From Helicobacter sp. (GTDB lineage: Bacteria; Campylobacterota; Campylobacteria; Campylobacterales; Helicobacteraceae): a stretch of DNA of 5,826 bases. The notes under the pieces were generated by a model, which did not search any database, was not told the origin of the DNA, and saw only the letters and a list, made by a program, of their open reading frames with translations. Location of the stretch: assembly GCA_014799985.1 (NCBI GenBank), contig JAAVGZ010000090.1, positions 1 to 5,826 on the forward strand, read 5' to 3'. Within the stretch, counting starts at the first letter, position 1. Each line of letters opens with the position of its first letter. This document shows, in pieces, positions 1-5,534 of the stretch. Made by a program: the position numbers and the translations under genes.

Positions 1-1
1 A

Positions 2-319
2 GAGCAGATTTTTATGATTCTAAACATGGTCAAGCATGCCAAGGAGGCGCAGGGAATCTTCGAGAAAATCCACAAGGTCGCCTCGCAAAACATCAGCCAG
101 CTCCACCTCGAGCTTTTGGGCGCTATCACGCTCGATTCTATCGTGAGCAAGTCGGTCAAGAGCCGCCAGCTCTTCGCCGCACAATCACCCAACAGCGCGC
201 CTGCTGCCGAGCTTGAAGCTATTGCACGCATGTTGGCAGAAAAATTGGAACGGAAAGTGCTAACTAAAGAGAACGGGCGCTTTGGACGCTTCTTGCAAAA
301 GATTTTGCAGCAGTTTTGA
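2..319 (+). CDS. flhG: FlhG (YlxH) flagellar number ATPase, C-terminal fragment
   Basis: This is the 3' end of a gene that begins upstream of the window. The frame is open from base 2 and ends at TGA 317-319, leaving about 105 residues. FlhG is a MinD-like ATPase that works with the GTPase FlhF at the cell pole to control flagellar number and placement. The deviant Walker A motif that would prove the family lies outside the window. The call rests on the fragment itself: a hydrophobic strand (IFMILNMV) followed by a helix-rich tail with LHLELLGAITLDSIVSKSVKSRQ, which is typical of the last part of MinD/FlhG proteins. It is also supported by position, immediately before the HP1033-like gene and fliA as in H. 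pylori. The internal ATG at 14 is not the true start. The basic, amphipathic last residues (GRFGRFLQKILQQF) resemble the membrane-binding helix of MinD-like proteins, which is inference. The next gene starts 29 nt after the stop. Confidence 0.82.
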   Translation, partial: EQIFMILNMVKHAKEAQGIFEKIHKVASQNISQLHLELLGAITLDSIVSKSVKSRQLFAAQSPNSAPAAELEAIARMLAEKLERKVLTKENGRFGRFLQKILQQF

Positions 320-336
320 AGCGCGTGAGTTTTTAT

Positions 337-341
337 GGAGG
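337..341 (+). promoter_or_regulatory. Shine-Dalgarno site that fixes the start of the membrane-protein gene
   Basis: GGAGG lies 7 nt before ATG 349 and is part of GGAGGGAG at 337-344. The same frame is open back to a TTG at 316 that overlaps the flhG stop codon, but that TTG has no comparable site. The ATG at 349 is therefore the better start. Confidence 0.7.
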
Positions 342-348
342 GAGTGCG

Positions 349-735
349 ATGAAGTTCAACAATTACCTTAGTTTTGCCATTGTGAATGGATTCTTTTTTG
401 GGCTCATTCTTGCAATCTTGAAGTTCGATTCTCCTGAAATGATTGTGATATGGACAGGACTCGTAACGCTTGGATTCTATCTGTTGATTACCCTTGCGAT
501 GTCTTTCTATCTCATGTTCTTCAATTTTGGTTCAAAACGGCTGCACAAAGAGTATCACGACAAAACTCTTGGCTATTTTATCAAAGAGTTTGAGAAGCGA
601 GAGAACATCGTCAATCGCGTGCGGGAGTTTATCCACACAGTCAAGATGAACGAGGTCGAGGAGGAGTCTCTGCAAGAAGATGCGGAGGCAATCAATAGAG
701 AAAGAGAAGCAGAAGAGGAGGCAGCCAGAGAGTAA
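349..735 (+). CDS. Small two-helix membrane protein of the flhG-fliA interval (HP1033-like)
   Basis: The predicted protein has 128 residues and no assigned function. Two hydrophobic segments, at about residues 6-25 and 32-58, suggest two membrane helices in the inner membrane. The remainder, about 60-128, is a charged tail, basic first and then strongly acidic and Glu-rich (about 102-128), probably helical or coiled-coil and cytoplasmic. The gene sits between flhG and fliA exactly where H. pylori has the conserved hypothetical HP1033. The position suggests a flagellum-linked or co-regulated role, but this is inference from context only. The start at ATG 349 is chosen for its GGAGG site. An in-frame TTG at 316 would add 11 residues. 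Base composition is oddly AT-rich: 45 of 120 bases are G or C at 361-480, well below fliM and fliY. The gap to fliA is 35 nt, with no visible promoter or terminator. Confidence 0.75.
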   Translation: MKFNNYLSFAIVNGFFFGLILAILKFDSPEMIVIWTGLVTLGFYLLITLAMSFYLMFFNFGSKRLHKEYHDKTLGYFIKEFEKRENIVNRVREFIHTVKMNEVEEESLQEDAEAINREREAEEEAARE

Positions 736-757
736 TCTCGGCTGAAAGAGCTATGGT

Positions 758-763
758 AGGGAG
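758..763 (+). promoter_or_regulatory. Shine-Dalgarno site favouring the third ATG of fliA
   Basis: AGGGAG lies 7 nt before ATG 771. In-frame ATGs at 753 and 765 are also possible. The ATG at 753 has only a weak GAAAGAG 5' of it (744-750), and the one at 765 is too close to AGGGAG. The start at 771 is preferred but unproven. Confidence 0.55.
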
Positions 764-770
764 TATGGTC

Positions 771-1469
771 ATGAAAAAACCAGCATACAAAGATGAAATG
801 CGTCAAGTTCAAGATGAATTAGCACTTTCTTATTTGCCTGCTGTGCGTGCAATGGCGTTTCGCCTAAAGGAAAGATTGCCCAGTAGTGTCGATGTCGATG
901 ATTTGATTTCTATTGGGACAGAGGAGCTCATCAAGCTCTCACGGCGCTATGATGTCGCCAAAAACGATTCGTTTTGGGGCTATGCGCGCACACGCGTGCA
1001 GGGGTCGATGTTTGATTATCTGCGCAGCCTCGATGTGTTGAGCCGCGCGAGCCGCCGCTTGGTGCGCCAGATTGAGCAAGAAACCACGAAATACATCAAC
1101 GAGCACAACGAAGAGCCAAGCGATGAATACCTAAGCGAGGTCTTGGGCGAAGAAATCGACAAGATTCGCGATGCGAAATTCGCCTCGAGTGTCTCGATGG
1201 TGCTGCCGCTTGATGAGCAGATTAATTATTCTGAAGAATCGGCTGTCGAAGCCCAAATCGAAGAAGAGGAGCTGATTGGCATCATCACCAAAGTGCTAAG
1301 CGAGCTTGGCGAACGCGACCAGCTCATCGTGCAGCTCTATTATTTCGAGGAGCTCAATTTGCGTGAAATCAGCGAGATTCTCGAGATTACAGAATCGAGA
1401 ATCTCGCAGATTCACAAAGAAATCATCAAAAAGATTCGTAAGAAAACTCAAGAAATAGGAGGAATGTGA
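771..1469 (+). CDS. fliA: Flagellar sigma factor FliA (sigma-28)
   Basis: FliA is the alternative sigma factor that directs RNA polymerase to late flagellar promoters such as the major flagellin gene. In many bacteria it is held by the anti-sigma factor FlgM until the hook is complete. The predicted protein has 232 residues, the usual sigma-28 length. Region 2 spans about residues 20-92, with the characteristic RAMAFRLKERLPSSV, a DDLISIGTEEL core-binding helix, and NDSFWGYARTRVQGSMFDYLR for -10 recognition. Region 3 (about 93-126) contains EEPSDEYLSEVLG. Region 4 (about 177-224) has LSELGERDQLIVQLYYFEEL followed by a helix-turn-helix (LREISEILEITESRISQIHKE) for -35 contact. Translation may begin at ATG 753, adding 6 residues. 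The stop codon overlaps the fliM ATG by one base (TGATG), which suggests coupled translation. The first roughly 80 nt are AT-rich like the preceding gene, and the rest is GC-richer. A strong inverted repeat lies within the region 4 coding sequence at 1372-1407. Confidence 0.96.
   Translation: MKKPAYKDEMRQVQDELALSYLPAVRAMAFRLKERLPSSVDVDDLISIGTEELIKLSRRYDVAKNDSFWGYARTRVQGSMFDYLRSLDVLSRASRRLVRQIEQETTKYINEHNEEPSDEYLSEVLGEEIDKIRDAKFASSVSMVLPLDEQINYSEESAVEAQIEEEELIGIITKVLSELGERDQLIVQLYYFEELNLREISEILEITESRISQIHKEIIKKIRKKTQEIGGM
1372..1407. repeat. 13-bp perfect inverted repeat inside the fliA helix-turn-helix coding sequence
   Basis: GCGAGATTCTCGA at 1372-1384 is the exact reverse complement of TCGAGAATCTCGC at 1395-1407, separated by 10 nt (1385-1394). 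In the fliA mRNA it could fold as a 13-bp stem ending about 60 nt before the fliM start. No T-run follows it on the + strand, so it is not a standard terminator. The encoded residues (SEILE and SRIS) are ordinary region 4 residues, so the symmetry may be a by-product of protein and codon constraints. Confidence 0.75.
1457..1462 (+). promoter_or_regulatory. Shine-Dalgarno site of fliM
   Basis: AGGAGG lies inside the last codons of fliA, 6 nt before ATG 1469. A GTG at 1466 in the same frame is only 3 nt away, so ATG 1469 is the preferred start. Confidence 0.8.
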
Positions 1470-2539
1470 TGGCAGATATTCTAAGTCAAGAAGAAATTGA
1501 TGCCCTCTTAGAGGTTGTTGATGACGACGTTCCCGAAGAGGTCGAGACCGTCAAAGAAAGCGATGTCCTCGCCCAGCGCCAAGTAACGCTCTATGACTTC
1601 AAGCGCCCCAACCGCGTGAGCAAGGAGCAGTTGCGTGCTTTTCGTGGAATCCACGACAAAATGGCGCGCAATCTCTCGAGCCAGATTTCGGCTGTGATGC
1701 GTAGCATTGTCGAGATTCAGCTGCATTCTGTCGACCAGATGACCTATGGCGAGTTTTTGATGTCTTTGCCCAGCCCCACGAGCTTCAACGTGTTTTCGCT
1801 CAAGCCTCTCGATGGCACGGGTGTACTCGAAATCAACCCGTCTATCGCCTTTCCGATGATTGACCGCTTGCTTGGCGGCAAGGGCGACCCTTATGAAGCC
1901 ACACGCGAGTTTAGCGACATCGAGTTGAGCCTTTTGGACACAATCCTCAAGCAGATGATGCAACATCTCAAGGAATCATGGGCGCCGATTGCCGAGGTTT
2001 TCCCGAGCATCGATGCCAAAGAGAGCAGCCCCAACGTTGTCCAAATCGTGGCGCAAAACGAGATTGTGATTATGGTCGTGATGGAAATCATCATCGGGCA
2101 CAGCAGCGGAATGATGAACCTCTGCTACCCCGTGATTTCGCTCGAATCCGTCCTCTCGCGCCTCGCGAGCCGCGATTTGATGTTGAGCGAGACAAGCAGC
2201 AAGAAGAGCCGCAACAGGGAATTGCAAGCCTTGCTCGGTGGTGCGGCTGTCGAGCTATCGGCGATGCTTGGCGGCACACGGCTCACGCTTAACGAAGTCC
2301 TCGACCTTAATGTCGGCGACATCGTGCGGCTCGACAAGGCAGCCGATGACACCGTGACCGTCAATGTCAATGGGCGCGAGAAATATGTCGCGAGCGTGGG
2401 CTTGCAACGTTACCGCAAGACCATCAAGGTCGAGGAGATTATCAAAACAGAAAAAGACCAAGTCAAAGAAATCCTCGAAATGCTCGAAGCGCAGCGCAAA
2501 AATCGCGTTACAGAAATGAAAGAAGGAGAGGGAGAATAA
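1469..2539 (+). CDS. fliM: Flagellar motor switch protein FliM
   Basis: FliM is a subunit of the cytoplasmic C-ring. It binds phosphorylated CheY and, with FliG and the FliN/FliY layer, sets the direction of rotation. The predicted protein has 356 residues. Residues 5-14 (LSQEEIDALL) are the classic N-terminal CheY-P-binding peptide, followed by an acidic linker (about 16-31). The CheC-like middle domain runs from about 40 to 235 and contains the FliG-contacting GGKG motif in RLLGGKGDP (133-141). The C-terminal SpoA/FliN-like domain is at about 252-325 (LLGGAAVELSAMLGGTRLTLNEVLDLNVGDIVRL and the following strand-rich segment). A charged helical tail (about 326-356) is longer than in enterobacterial FliM. 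ATG 1469 is chosen over GTG 1466 by Shine-Dalgarno spacing. The gene overlaps the fliA stop by one base and ends one base before the fliY start codon, so co-transcription and translational coupling are likely. Confidence 0.97.
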   Translation: MADILSQEEIDALLEVVDDDVPEEVETVKESDVLAQRQVTLYDFKRPNRVSKEQLRAFRGIHDKMARNLSSQISAVMRSIVEIQLHSVDQMTYGEFLMSLPSPTSFNVFSLKPLDGTGVLEINPSIAFPMIDRLLGGKGDPYEATREFSDIELSLLDTILKQMMQHLKESWAPIAEVFPSIDAKESSPNVVQIVAQNEIVIMVVMEIIIGHSSGMMNLCYPVISLESVLSRLASRDLMLSETSSKKSRNRELQALLGGAAVELSAMLGGTRLTLNEVLDLNVGDIVRLDKAADDTVTVNVNGREKYVASVGLQRYRKTIKVEEIIKTEKDQVKEILEMLEAQRKNRVTEMKEGEGE

Positions 2540-2540
2540 G

Positions 2541-3389
2541 ATGAATGAATTTGCCAAATTGATGACCCAAGAAACGGTCGCGACAATCGAGGGGCTCACG
2601 GGCTCTGCCCCCGATGTTTCATACAAAGGCGAGAGCGATGCGAGCAGCGCATCGATTAAGTTCCCTGTCGCGTTCCTCACGATGGGCGTTGGCGGCGGCG
2701 CGGGGAATGTCGGCATGGCGCTGCCCGCCACGCTTGGCTCGGCGATTGCCGACTTGATGCTCGGCGGCGAGGGCGAGAGCAAAGAAGAGATGAGCGAGGA
2801 CGACCTAGACGCGACAAAAGAGATTATCTCGAACATCGTTGGGGCAATCACGACATCGCTTGGCGCGCAGAAAGACTTGCCCAAACTCTCTTTCACACCC
2901 GACAAAATCGAGCTTTTGCAGCAAGACGGGCTCAACCTCTCGCAATACGCGAAGGTCTTGACGTTTGATTTCTCGCTGAATGCCATTGCTGACGAAATCT
3001 ATTTCTTTGCCGATAGCGCCTTTGTGGGCAACTTCGACAAAAGCGCCGCGCCTGCTGCGAGCGCGCCTGCTCCGTCTGCGGGCGGCGGTGGCGGCGGGGC
3101 GAGCGTGAGTCTATCGGGCGGCGAGATGAAAAACATCGGCATGATTATGGACGTCTATCTGCCCGTGAAAGTGCGCATTGGGCAGAAAAAGATGTTGCTC
3201 AAAGATGTGATTGCGATGGACATCGGGAGCGTTGTCGAGCTCAACCAGCTCGCGAATGACCCGCTCGAGATTCTCGTTGACAACAAAGTCATCGCCAAGG
3301 GCGAGGTTGTGATTGTTGATGGAAACTTCGGAATCCAAATCACCGAGATTGGCACAAAACATGAGCGCCTCGAGCAGTTGCGCAGCTAG
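2541..3389 (+). CDS. fliY: Flagellar motor switch protein FliY
   Basis: FliY is a C-ring protein that combines a CheC-like domain with a FliN-like domain. The predicted protein has 282 residues. The N-terminal half (about 1-165) is CheC-like. An Ala/Pro/Gly linker (about 169-187, including six consecutive Gly) joins it to a SpoA/FliN domain (about 197-270) with LPVKVRIGQKKMLLKDVIAMDIGSVVEL-type residues, which places it in the switch next to FliM. The N-terminus (MNEFAKLMTQETVATIEGL) lacks the EIDALL-type CheY-binding peptide. The expected CheC phosphatase signature (E-x2-N) is imperfect here: residues 94-98 read EIISN, with one residue too many between E and N. CheY-P phosphatase activity is therefore doubtful (inference). 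The start at ATG 2541 has a GGAG-rich site at 2525-2534. H. pylori also encodes a separate FliN, and none is present here. The TAG stop overlaps the stop of the convergent RDD gene. Confidence 0.95.
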   Translation: MNEFAKLMTQETVATIEGLTGSAPDVSYKGESDASSASIKFPVAFLTMGVGGGAGNVGMALPATLGSAIADLMLGGEGESKEEMSEDDLDATKEIISNIVGAITTSLGAQKDLPKLSFTPDKIELLQQDGLNLSQYAKVLTFDFSLNAIADEIYFFADSAFVGNFDKSAAPAASAPAPSAGGGGGGASVSLSGGEMKNIGMIMDVYLPVKVRIGQKKMLLKDVIAMDIGSVVELNQLANDPLEILVDNKVIAKGEVVIVDGNFGIQITEIGTKHERLEQLRS

Positions 3390-3847
3390 GGCTTGCGAAT
3401 CACAATTGTGCCACAGAGCCAATCATGCAATGTCGTCCTTTCGCGCCACAGATAGGGCACGAAGATTCCCCACAAAAGCGGCGCGCTTGCGATAAACAGC
3501 GCGAAGCGCACAAGCGCATGGAAGAATCCAATTTTTGTGCCAAGTCGGCTCACAACGGCGATTCCTTGCGCCTTGTTGCCCGGCGTTTGTGTCCAGAGGC
3601 TCACGCATAGCGCGCTAAGGATTCCATACAGCGCGACAGACGCGGCGGGCGCGAGCTCGCTGTCCAAAAACGCTTCTTTGCCCTGCATAAAAATATATGT
3701 CGCGATATACAGAATGGGCGTGTATATCATAAACGAATCGATGATTTGCGCCGCGACACGTTCCCGATACCTCGCCTTGTAGGCTTGGTGAATCTGCTGC
3801 TTGGGGGGCGGCTCTTTGTGGCTGTGTTTTTTGCGCTTGCGTTTCAC
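3386..3847 (-). CDS. RDD-family integral membrane protein
   Basis: The predicted protein has 153 residues. RDD proteins are small multi-helix inner-membrane proteins, and most have no defined function. The family marks are visible. RERVAAQIIDSF (about 28-39) carries the conserved Arg and Asp at the first helix. QTPGNKAQGIAVV (about 87-99) is the central TPGK-like loop. HALVRFALF (about 110-118) carries the second conserved Arg, and TTLHDWLCGTIVI (about 138-150) is the C-terminal HD motif. Hydrophobic segments at about 32-55, 67-86 and 112-134 suggest three membrane helices. The N-terminus is very basic (KRKRKKHSHK). The start chosen is GTG 3847-3845, which has AGGG (3854-3857) 6 nt before it and lies 8 nt after the pyrE stop. 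The alternative ATG at 3916 would add 23 residues inside pyrE and lacks a ribosome site. H. pylori has the same neighbour after pyrE (HP1258). It is the last gene of the leftward unit and shares its stop bases with fliY. Confidence 0.85.
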   Translation of the reverse strand: MKRKRKKHSHKEPPPKQQIHQAYKARYRERVAAQIIDSFMIYTPILYIATYIFMQGKEAFLDSELAPAASVALYGILSALCVSLWTQTPGNKAQGIAVVSRLGTKIGFFHALVRFALFIASAPLLWGIFVPYLWRERTTLHDWLCGTIVIRKP

Positions 3848-3853
3848 AAAATG

Positions 3854-3857
3854 CCCT
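3854..3857 (-). promoter_or_regulatory. Shine-Dalgarno site supporting the GTG start of the RDD gene
   Basis: On the - strand AGGG precedes the GTG codon (3847-3845) by 6 nt, immediately around the pyrE stop codon. This is the main reason to prefer a GTG start over ATG 3916, which has no such site. Confidence 0.5.
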
Positions 3858-4476
3858 AGCTGCTGCCTCTGCTGCCGGGTTTGACAGCAACGCTGCCAGC
3901 CTTGCACAGCGGGCATGCATCGGGCAGGTAGATGTCGAACGTGAAGTCGGCGAGCGCGAAAAATGGAATCTCGCTAGGGAGCTTCGCTTCGGGCTTCGCG
4001 GGTAAATCCGACCCCACGCGCTTGCAGATTCCGCGATTGGCAAGCGCGGCGAAAGCGACAACCTCTGCGCCAAGTGCCCTAAGAATCTGCGCGCTCTCGA
4101 GCGCCGAGCCGCCTGTCGTGATGATGTCCTCGCAGACGATGAATCTCTCACCCTTTTGTGCGGCAAAACCGCGCCGCAACTCCATGACGCCCTGCACGCG
4201 CTCGGTGAAGATGAACCGCGCATTAAGCGCGCGCGCGAGCTCATAGCCCGCGAGGATTCCGCCAAGCGCGGGCGAACACACGGAATCAAACGCGATGTTG
4301 GCTGCGCGAATGCTCTCTGCGAGCGCGCTAGCGAGCAGCGCCGCCTTGCTCGGGCTCTCGAGCACCTTTGCGCTCTGCAAGTAGAATCCCGAATGCTTGC
4401 CGCTGCTAAGCAAGAAATGCCCTTCGAGCATTGCGTTGTTGTCTTTATAGATTTTTTCTACATCCAGTGATGTCAT
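3856..4476 (-). CDS. pyrE: Orotate phosphoribosyltransferase
   Basis: PyrE is a cytoplasmic enzyme that joins orotate to PRPP to give orotidine 5'-monophosphate and pyrophosphate, the fifth step of de novo UMP synthesis. The predicted protein has 206 residues, close to the 201 or so of H. pylori. The substrate-binding N-terminus reads LEGHFLLSSGKHSGFYLQSAK (about 17-37). CSPALGGILAGYELARAL follows at 67-84, then the flexible catalytic-loop region FTERVQGVMELRRGF (90-104). The PRPP-binding signature IVCEDIITTGGS is at 113-124. The C-terminus has CPLC and KPGSRG (188-204), usual in this longer PyrE subfamily. The start ATG (4476-4474) has AGGGG at 4486-4490, 9 nt away, overlapping the frr stop. 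The gap to frr is 12 nt, and the RDD gene begins 8 nt after the stop. No attenuator-like structure is visible in front of the gene, so expression probably follows the operon. Confidence 0.97.
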   Translation of the reverse strand: MTSLDVEKIYKDNNAMLEGHFLLSSGKHSGFYLQSAKVLESPSKAALLASALAESIRAANIAFDSVCSPALGGILAGYELARALNARFIFTERVQGVMELRRGFAAQKGERFIVCEDIITTGGSALESAQILRALGAEVVAFAALANRGICKRVGSDLPAKPEAKLPSEIPFFALADFTFDIYLPDACPLCKAGSVAVKPGSRGSS

Positions 4477-4488
4477 GTGCGCAAACCC

Positions 4489-5049
4489 CTAGATTTTGAG
4501 GACTTCGTCCTCTTTGTGTTTGGTTGTTTCATCGATTTTTTTGATAAACGCATCGGTGGTCTTCTGCACTTCGTCATAGCCGCGCTTTGCCTCGTCTTCA
4601 GAAATCGCTTTGTCTTTCTCGAGCCGCTTAATCTTGTCGTTCGCGTCCTTGCGGATATTGCGAATCGCCACCTTCGCCTTCTCGCCCATCGCCTTTGCCT
4701 CTTTGGCAATCTCTTTGCGCTGCTCGCTTGTCATCGGTGGGAAAAAGAGCTTGATGGTCTCGCCGTCATTGTTGGGATTCACGCCGATGTTTGCCTCGTT
4801 AATCGCGCGTTCAATCTCTTTGAGCAACGTTTTTTCCCAAGGGGCGATTTGTAATGTGGAGGCATCGAGCGCCGTGAGCGTGCCGACTTGAGAGAGCGGC
4901 GTTTGCGAGCCATAATAATCGACCTTGATGCCCTCGATAATCGCGACAGAAACGCGCCCTGTGCGCAGCGAGACAAAGTCTTTTTTGAGTGATTCGAGAC
5001 TTTTTTGCATGTATTCATTGGTGTGCGCATAGACGTCATTGAGCGCCAT
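4489..5049 (-). CDS. frr: Ribosome recycling factor
   Basis: Frr (RRF), acting with EF-G, splits the post-termination ribosome so that it can start a new round of translation. The predicted protein has 186 residues, the standard length (185 in E. coli). It begins MALNDVYAHTNEYMQKSLESLKKDF, followed by the conserved LRTGR (28-32), YYGSQTPLSQVGTL (45-58), NDGETIKLFFPPMTSEQRKE (94-113), and helix III with VAIRNIRKDAND (127-138) carrying the functionally important Arg. The C-terminus has DEVQKTTDAFIKKID. The same frame is open further 5' to 5343, but ATG 5049 is clearly right: the conserved protein starts there and AGGAG (5056-5060) is 6 nt away. The start lies inside the end of secG (14-nt overlap), which suggests translational coupling. 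The pyrE start is 12 nt after the stop. Confidence 0.97.
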   Translation of the reverse strand: MALNDVYAHTNEYMQKSLESLKKDFVSLRTGRVSVAIIEGIKVDYYGSQTPLSQVGTLTALDASTLQIAPWEKTLLKEIERAINEANIGVNPNNDGETIKLFFPPMTSEQRKEIAKEAKAMGEKAKVAIRNIRKDANDKIKRLEKDKAISEDEAKRGYDEVQKTTDAFIKKIDETTKHKEDEVLKI

Positions 5050-5395
5050 TGTTGTCTCCTTGTGGGTTTGGTGGAACGAGCGAATCAACGCTTTGGTTTT
5101 GCTCAAAGGTCGGAATCGCAGCGGGGACGAGCGAGCTTTTGTCGATAGAATCAAGCACCGAGCGCCCCGCGTCTTTGGAATAGACATAGCCCAGCGCGAG
5201 CGTGTTGGCGACAAAGAGAATCGAGATGGCAAATGTGGCTTTTGCCAAGAAGCTCGCGGGACCCTTTGCGCCGAACCACGATTCATTGCTGCCGCTATAC
5301 ACGCCAAGCCCGATGCTCGAGCTTTTTTGCAGCAAGACGACAACGGTGATGACAGCCGCTAGCGCGAATTGCATGATGAGTAATATAGAAACCAT
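5036..5395 (-). CDS. secG: Preprotein translocase subunit SecG
   Basis: SecG is the small membrane partner of SecY and SecE in the export channel, and it assists SecA-driven protein export. The predicted protein has 119 residues. The first membrane helix is about 3-22. A loop with LLQKSSSIGLGVYSGSNESWFGAKGP (21-46) carries the family's Gly-rich conserved segment. The second helix is about 50-71 (FLAKATFAISILFVANTLAL). The Pro/Asn/Asp-rich hydrophilic tail (about 72-119) is poorly conserved in the family. The start ATG (5395-5393) has AAGGA at 5405-5409, 9 nt away. The gene lies 33 nt downstream of the selC tRNA and overlaps frr by 14 nt. The order secG-frr-pyrE-RDD is the one in H. pylori (HP1255-HP1258). 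Confidence 0.94.
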   Translation of the reverse strand: MVSILLIMQFALAAVITVVVLLQKSSSIGLGVYSGSNESWFGAKGPASFLAKATFAISILFVANTLALGYVYSKDAGRSVLDSIDKSSLVPAAIPTFEQNQSVDSLVPPNPQGDNNGAQ

Positions 5396-5428
5396 AAAGA
5401 AAAATCCTTGTTTGTCATAAAGTTTGAG

Positions 5429-5527
5429 TGGCTAGGGGGCAAGAGAATCGAACTCCTCAACAGTTAGCCACCTAACCGTTCAATGGGTTTGAAGCCCACG
5501 GCGCTCACCAGAAACGCAAACCCCCCA
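5429..5527 (-). tRNA. selC: Selenocysteine tRNA, anticodon UCA
   Basis: The - strand folds as a 99-nt tRNA-Sec. The 8-bp acceptor stem pairs 5527-5520 (TGGGGGGT) with 5440-5433 (GCCCCCTA). It is followed by discriminator G and an encoded CCA (5431-5429). The long D stem pairs 5517-5512 with 5506-5501 around a CTGGT loop. The anticodon stem (5499-5495 with 5487-5483) holds the loop CTTCAAA, so the anticodon is UCA (5492-5490), which reads UGA. The very long variable arm has a 9-bp stem (5480-5472 with 5467-5459) and a GTGG loop. The 5-bp T stem (5457-5453 with 5449-5445 or adjacent bases) carries the loop TTCGATT. An 8-bp acceptor, long D stem, giant variable arm and UCA anticodon together are diagnostic of SelC. 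The first pair appears to be U-A rather than the more usual G-C. The tRNA implies a selenocysteine pathway (SelA, SelB, SelD) elsewhere in the genome. Confidence 0.93.
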
Positions 5528-5534
5528 CATTGCA

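Noticed and set aside
773..779. A six-A run at the start of fliA as a slippage switch.
   Set aside because: It is too short for the phase-variable tracts usual in Helicobacter, and there is no out-of-frame evidence.
2255..2986. A long 243-codon - strand frame opposite fliM and fliY.
   Set aside because: It lies antisense to two unmistakable flagellar genes, and its composition (Ser/Pro-rich low-complexity stretches) is what the complement of their GC-rich codons yields.
3078..3101. A GGC-rich tract in fliY as a possible phase-variable repeat.
   Set aside because: It encodes the expected Gly linker between the CheC-like and FliN-like domains. The units are in-frame triplets interrupted by a GGT, so length change would not switch the gene off.
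3401..3410. The palindrome CACAATTGTG just after the fliY stop.
   Set aside because: It falls within the last codons of the RDD gene (GTIVI), is short, and has no T-run. It is not a terminator or a supported operator.
3615..4289. A 224-codon frame on the - strand across pyrE and the RDD gene.
   Set aside because: It is out of frame with pyrE, which has all its catalytic motifs. The alternative protein is Arg/Ser/Ala-rich, as expected of a frame-shifted shadow.
4498..4512. A GAGGAC-TTC-GTCCTC hairpin in the end of frr.
   Set aside because: It has only 6 bp and is inside coding sequence. The only T-rich flank (TTTG) is on the strand opposite to the operon, so it is not a terminator for frr.
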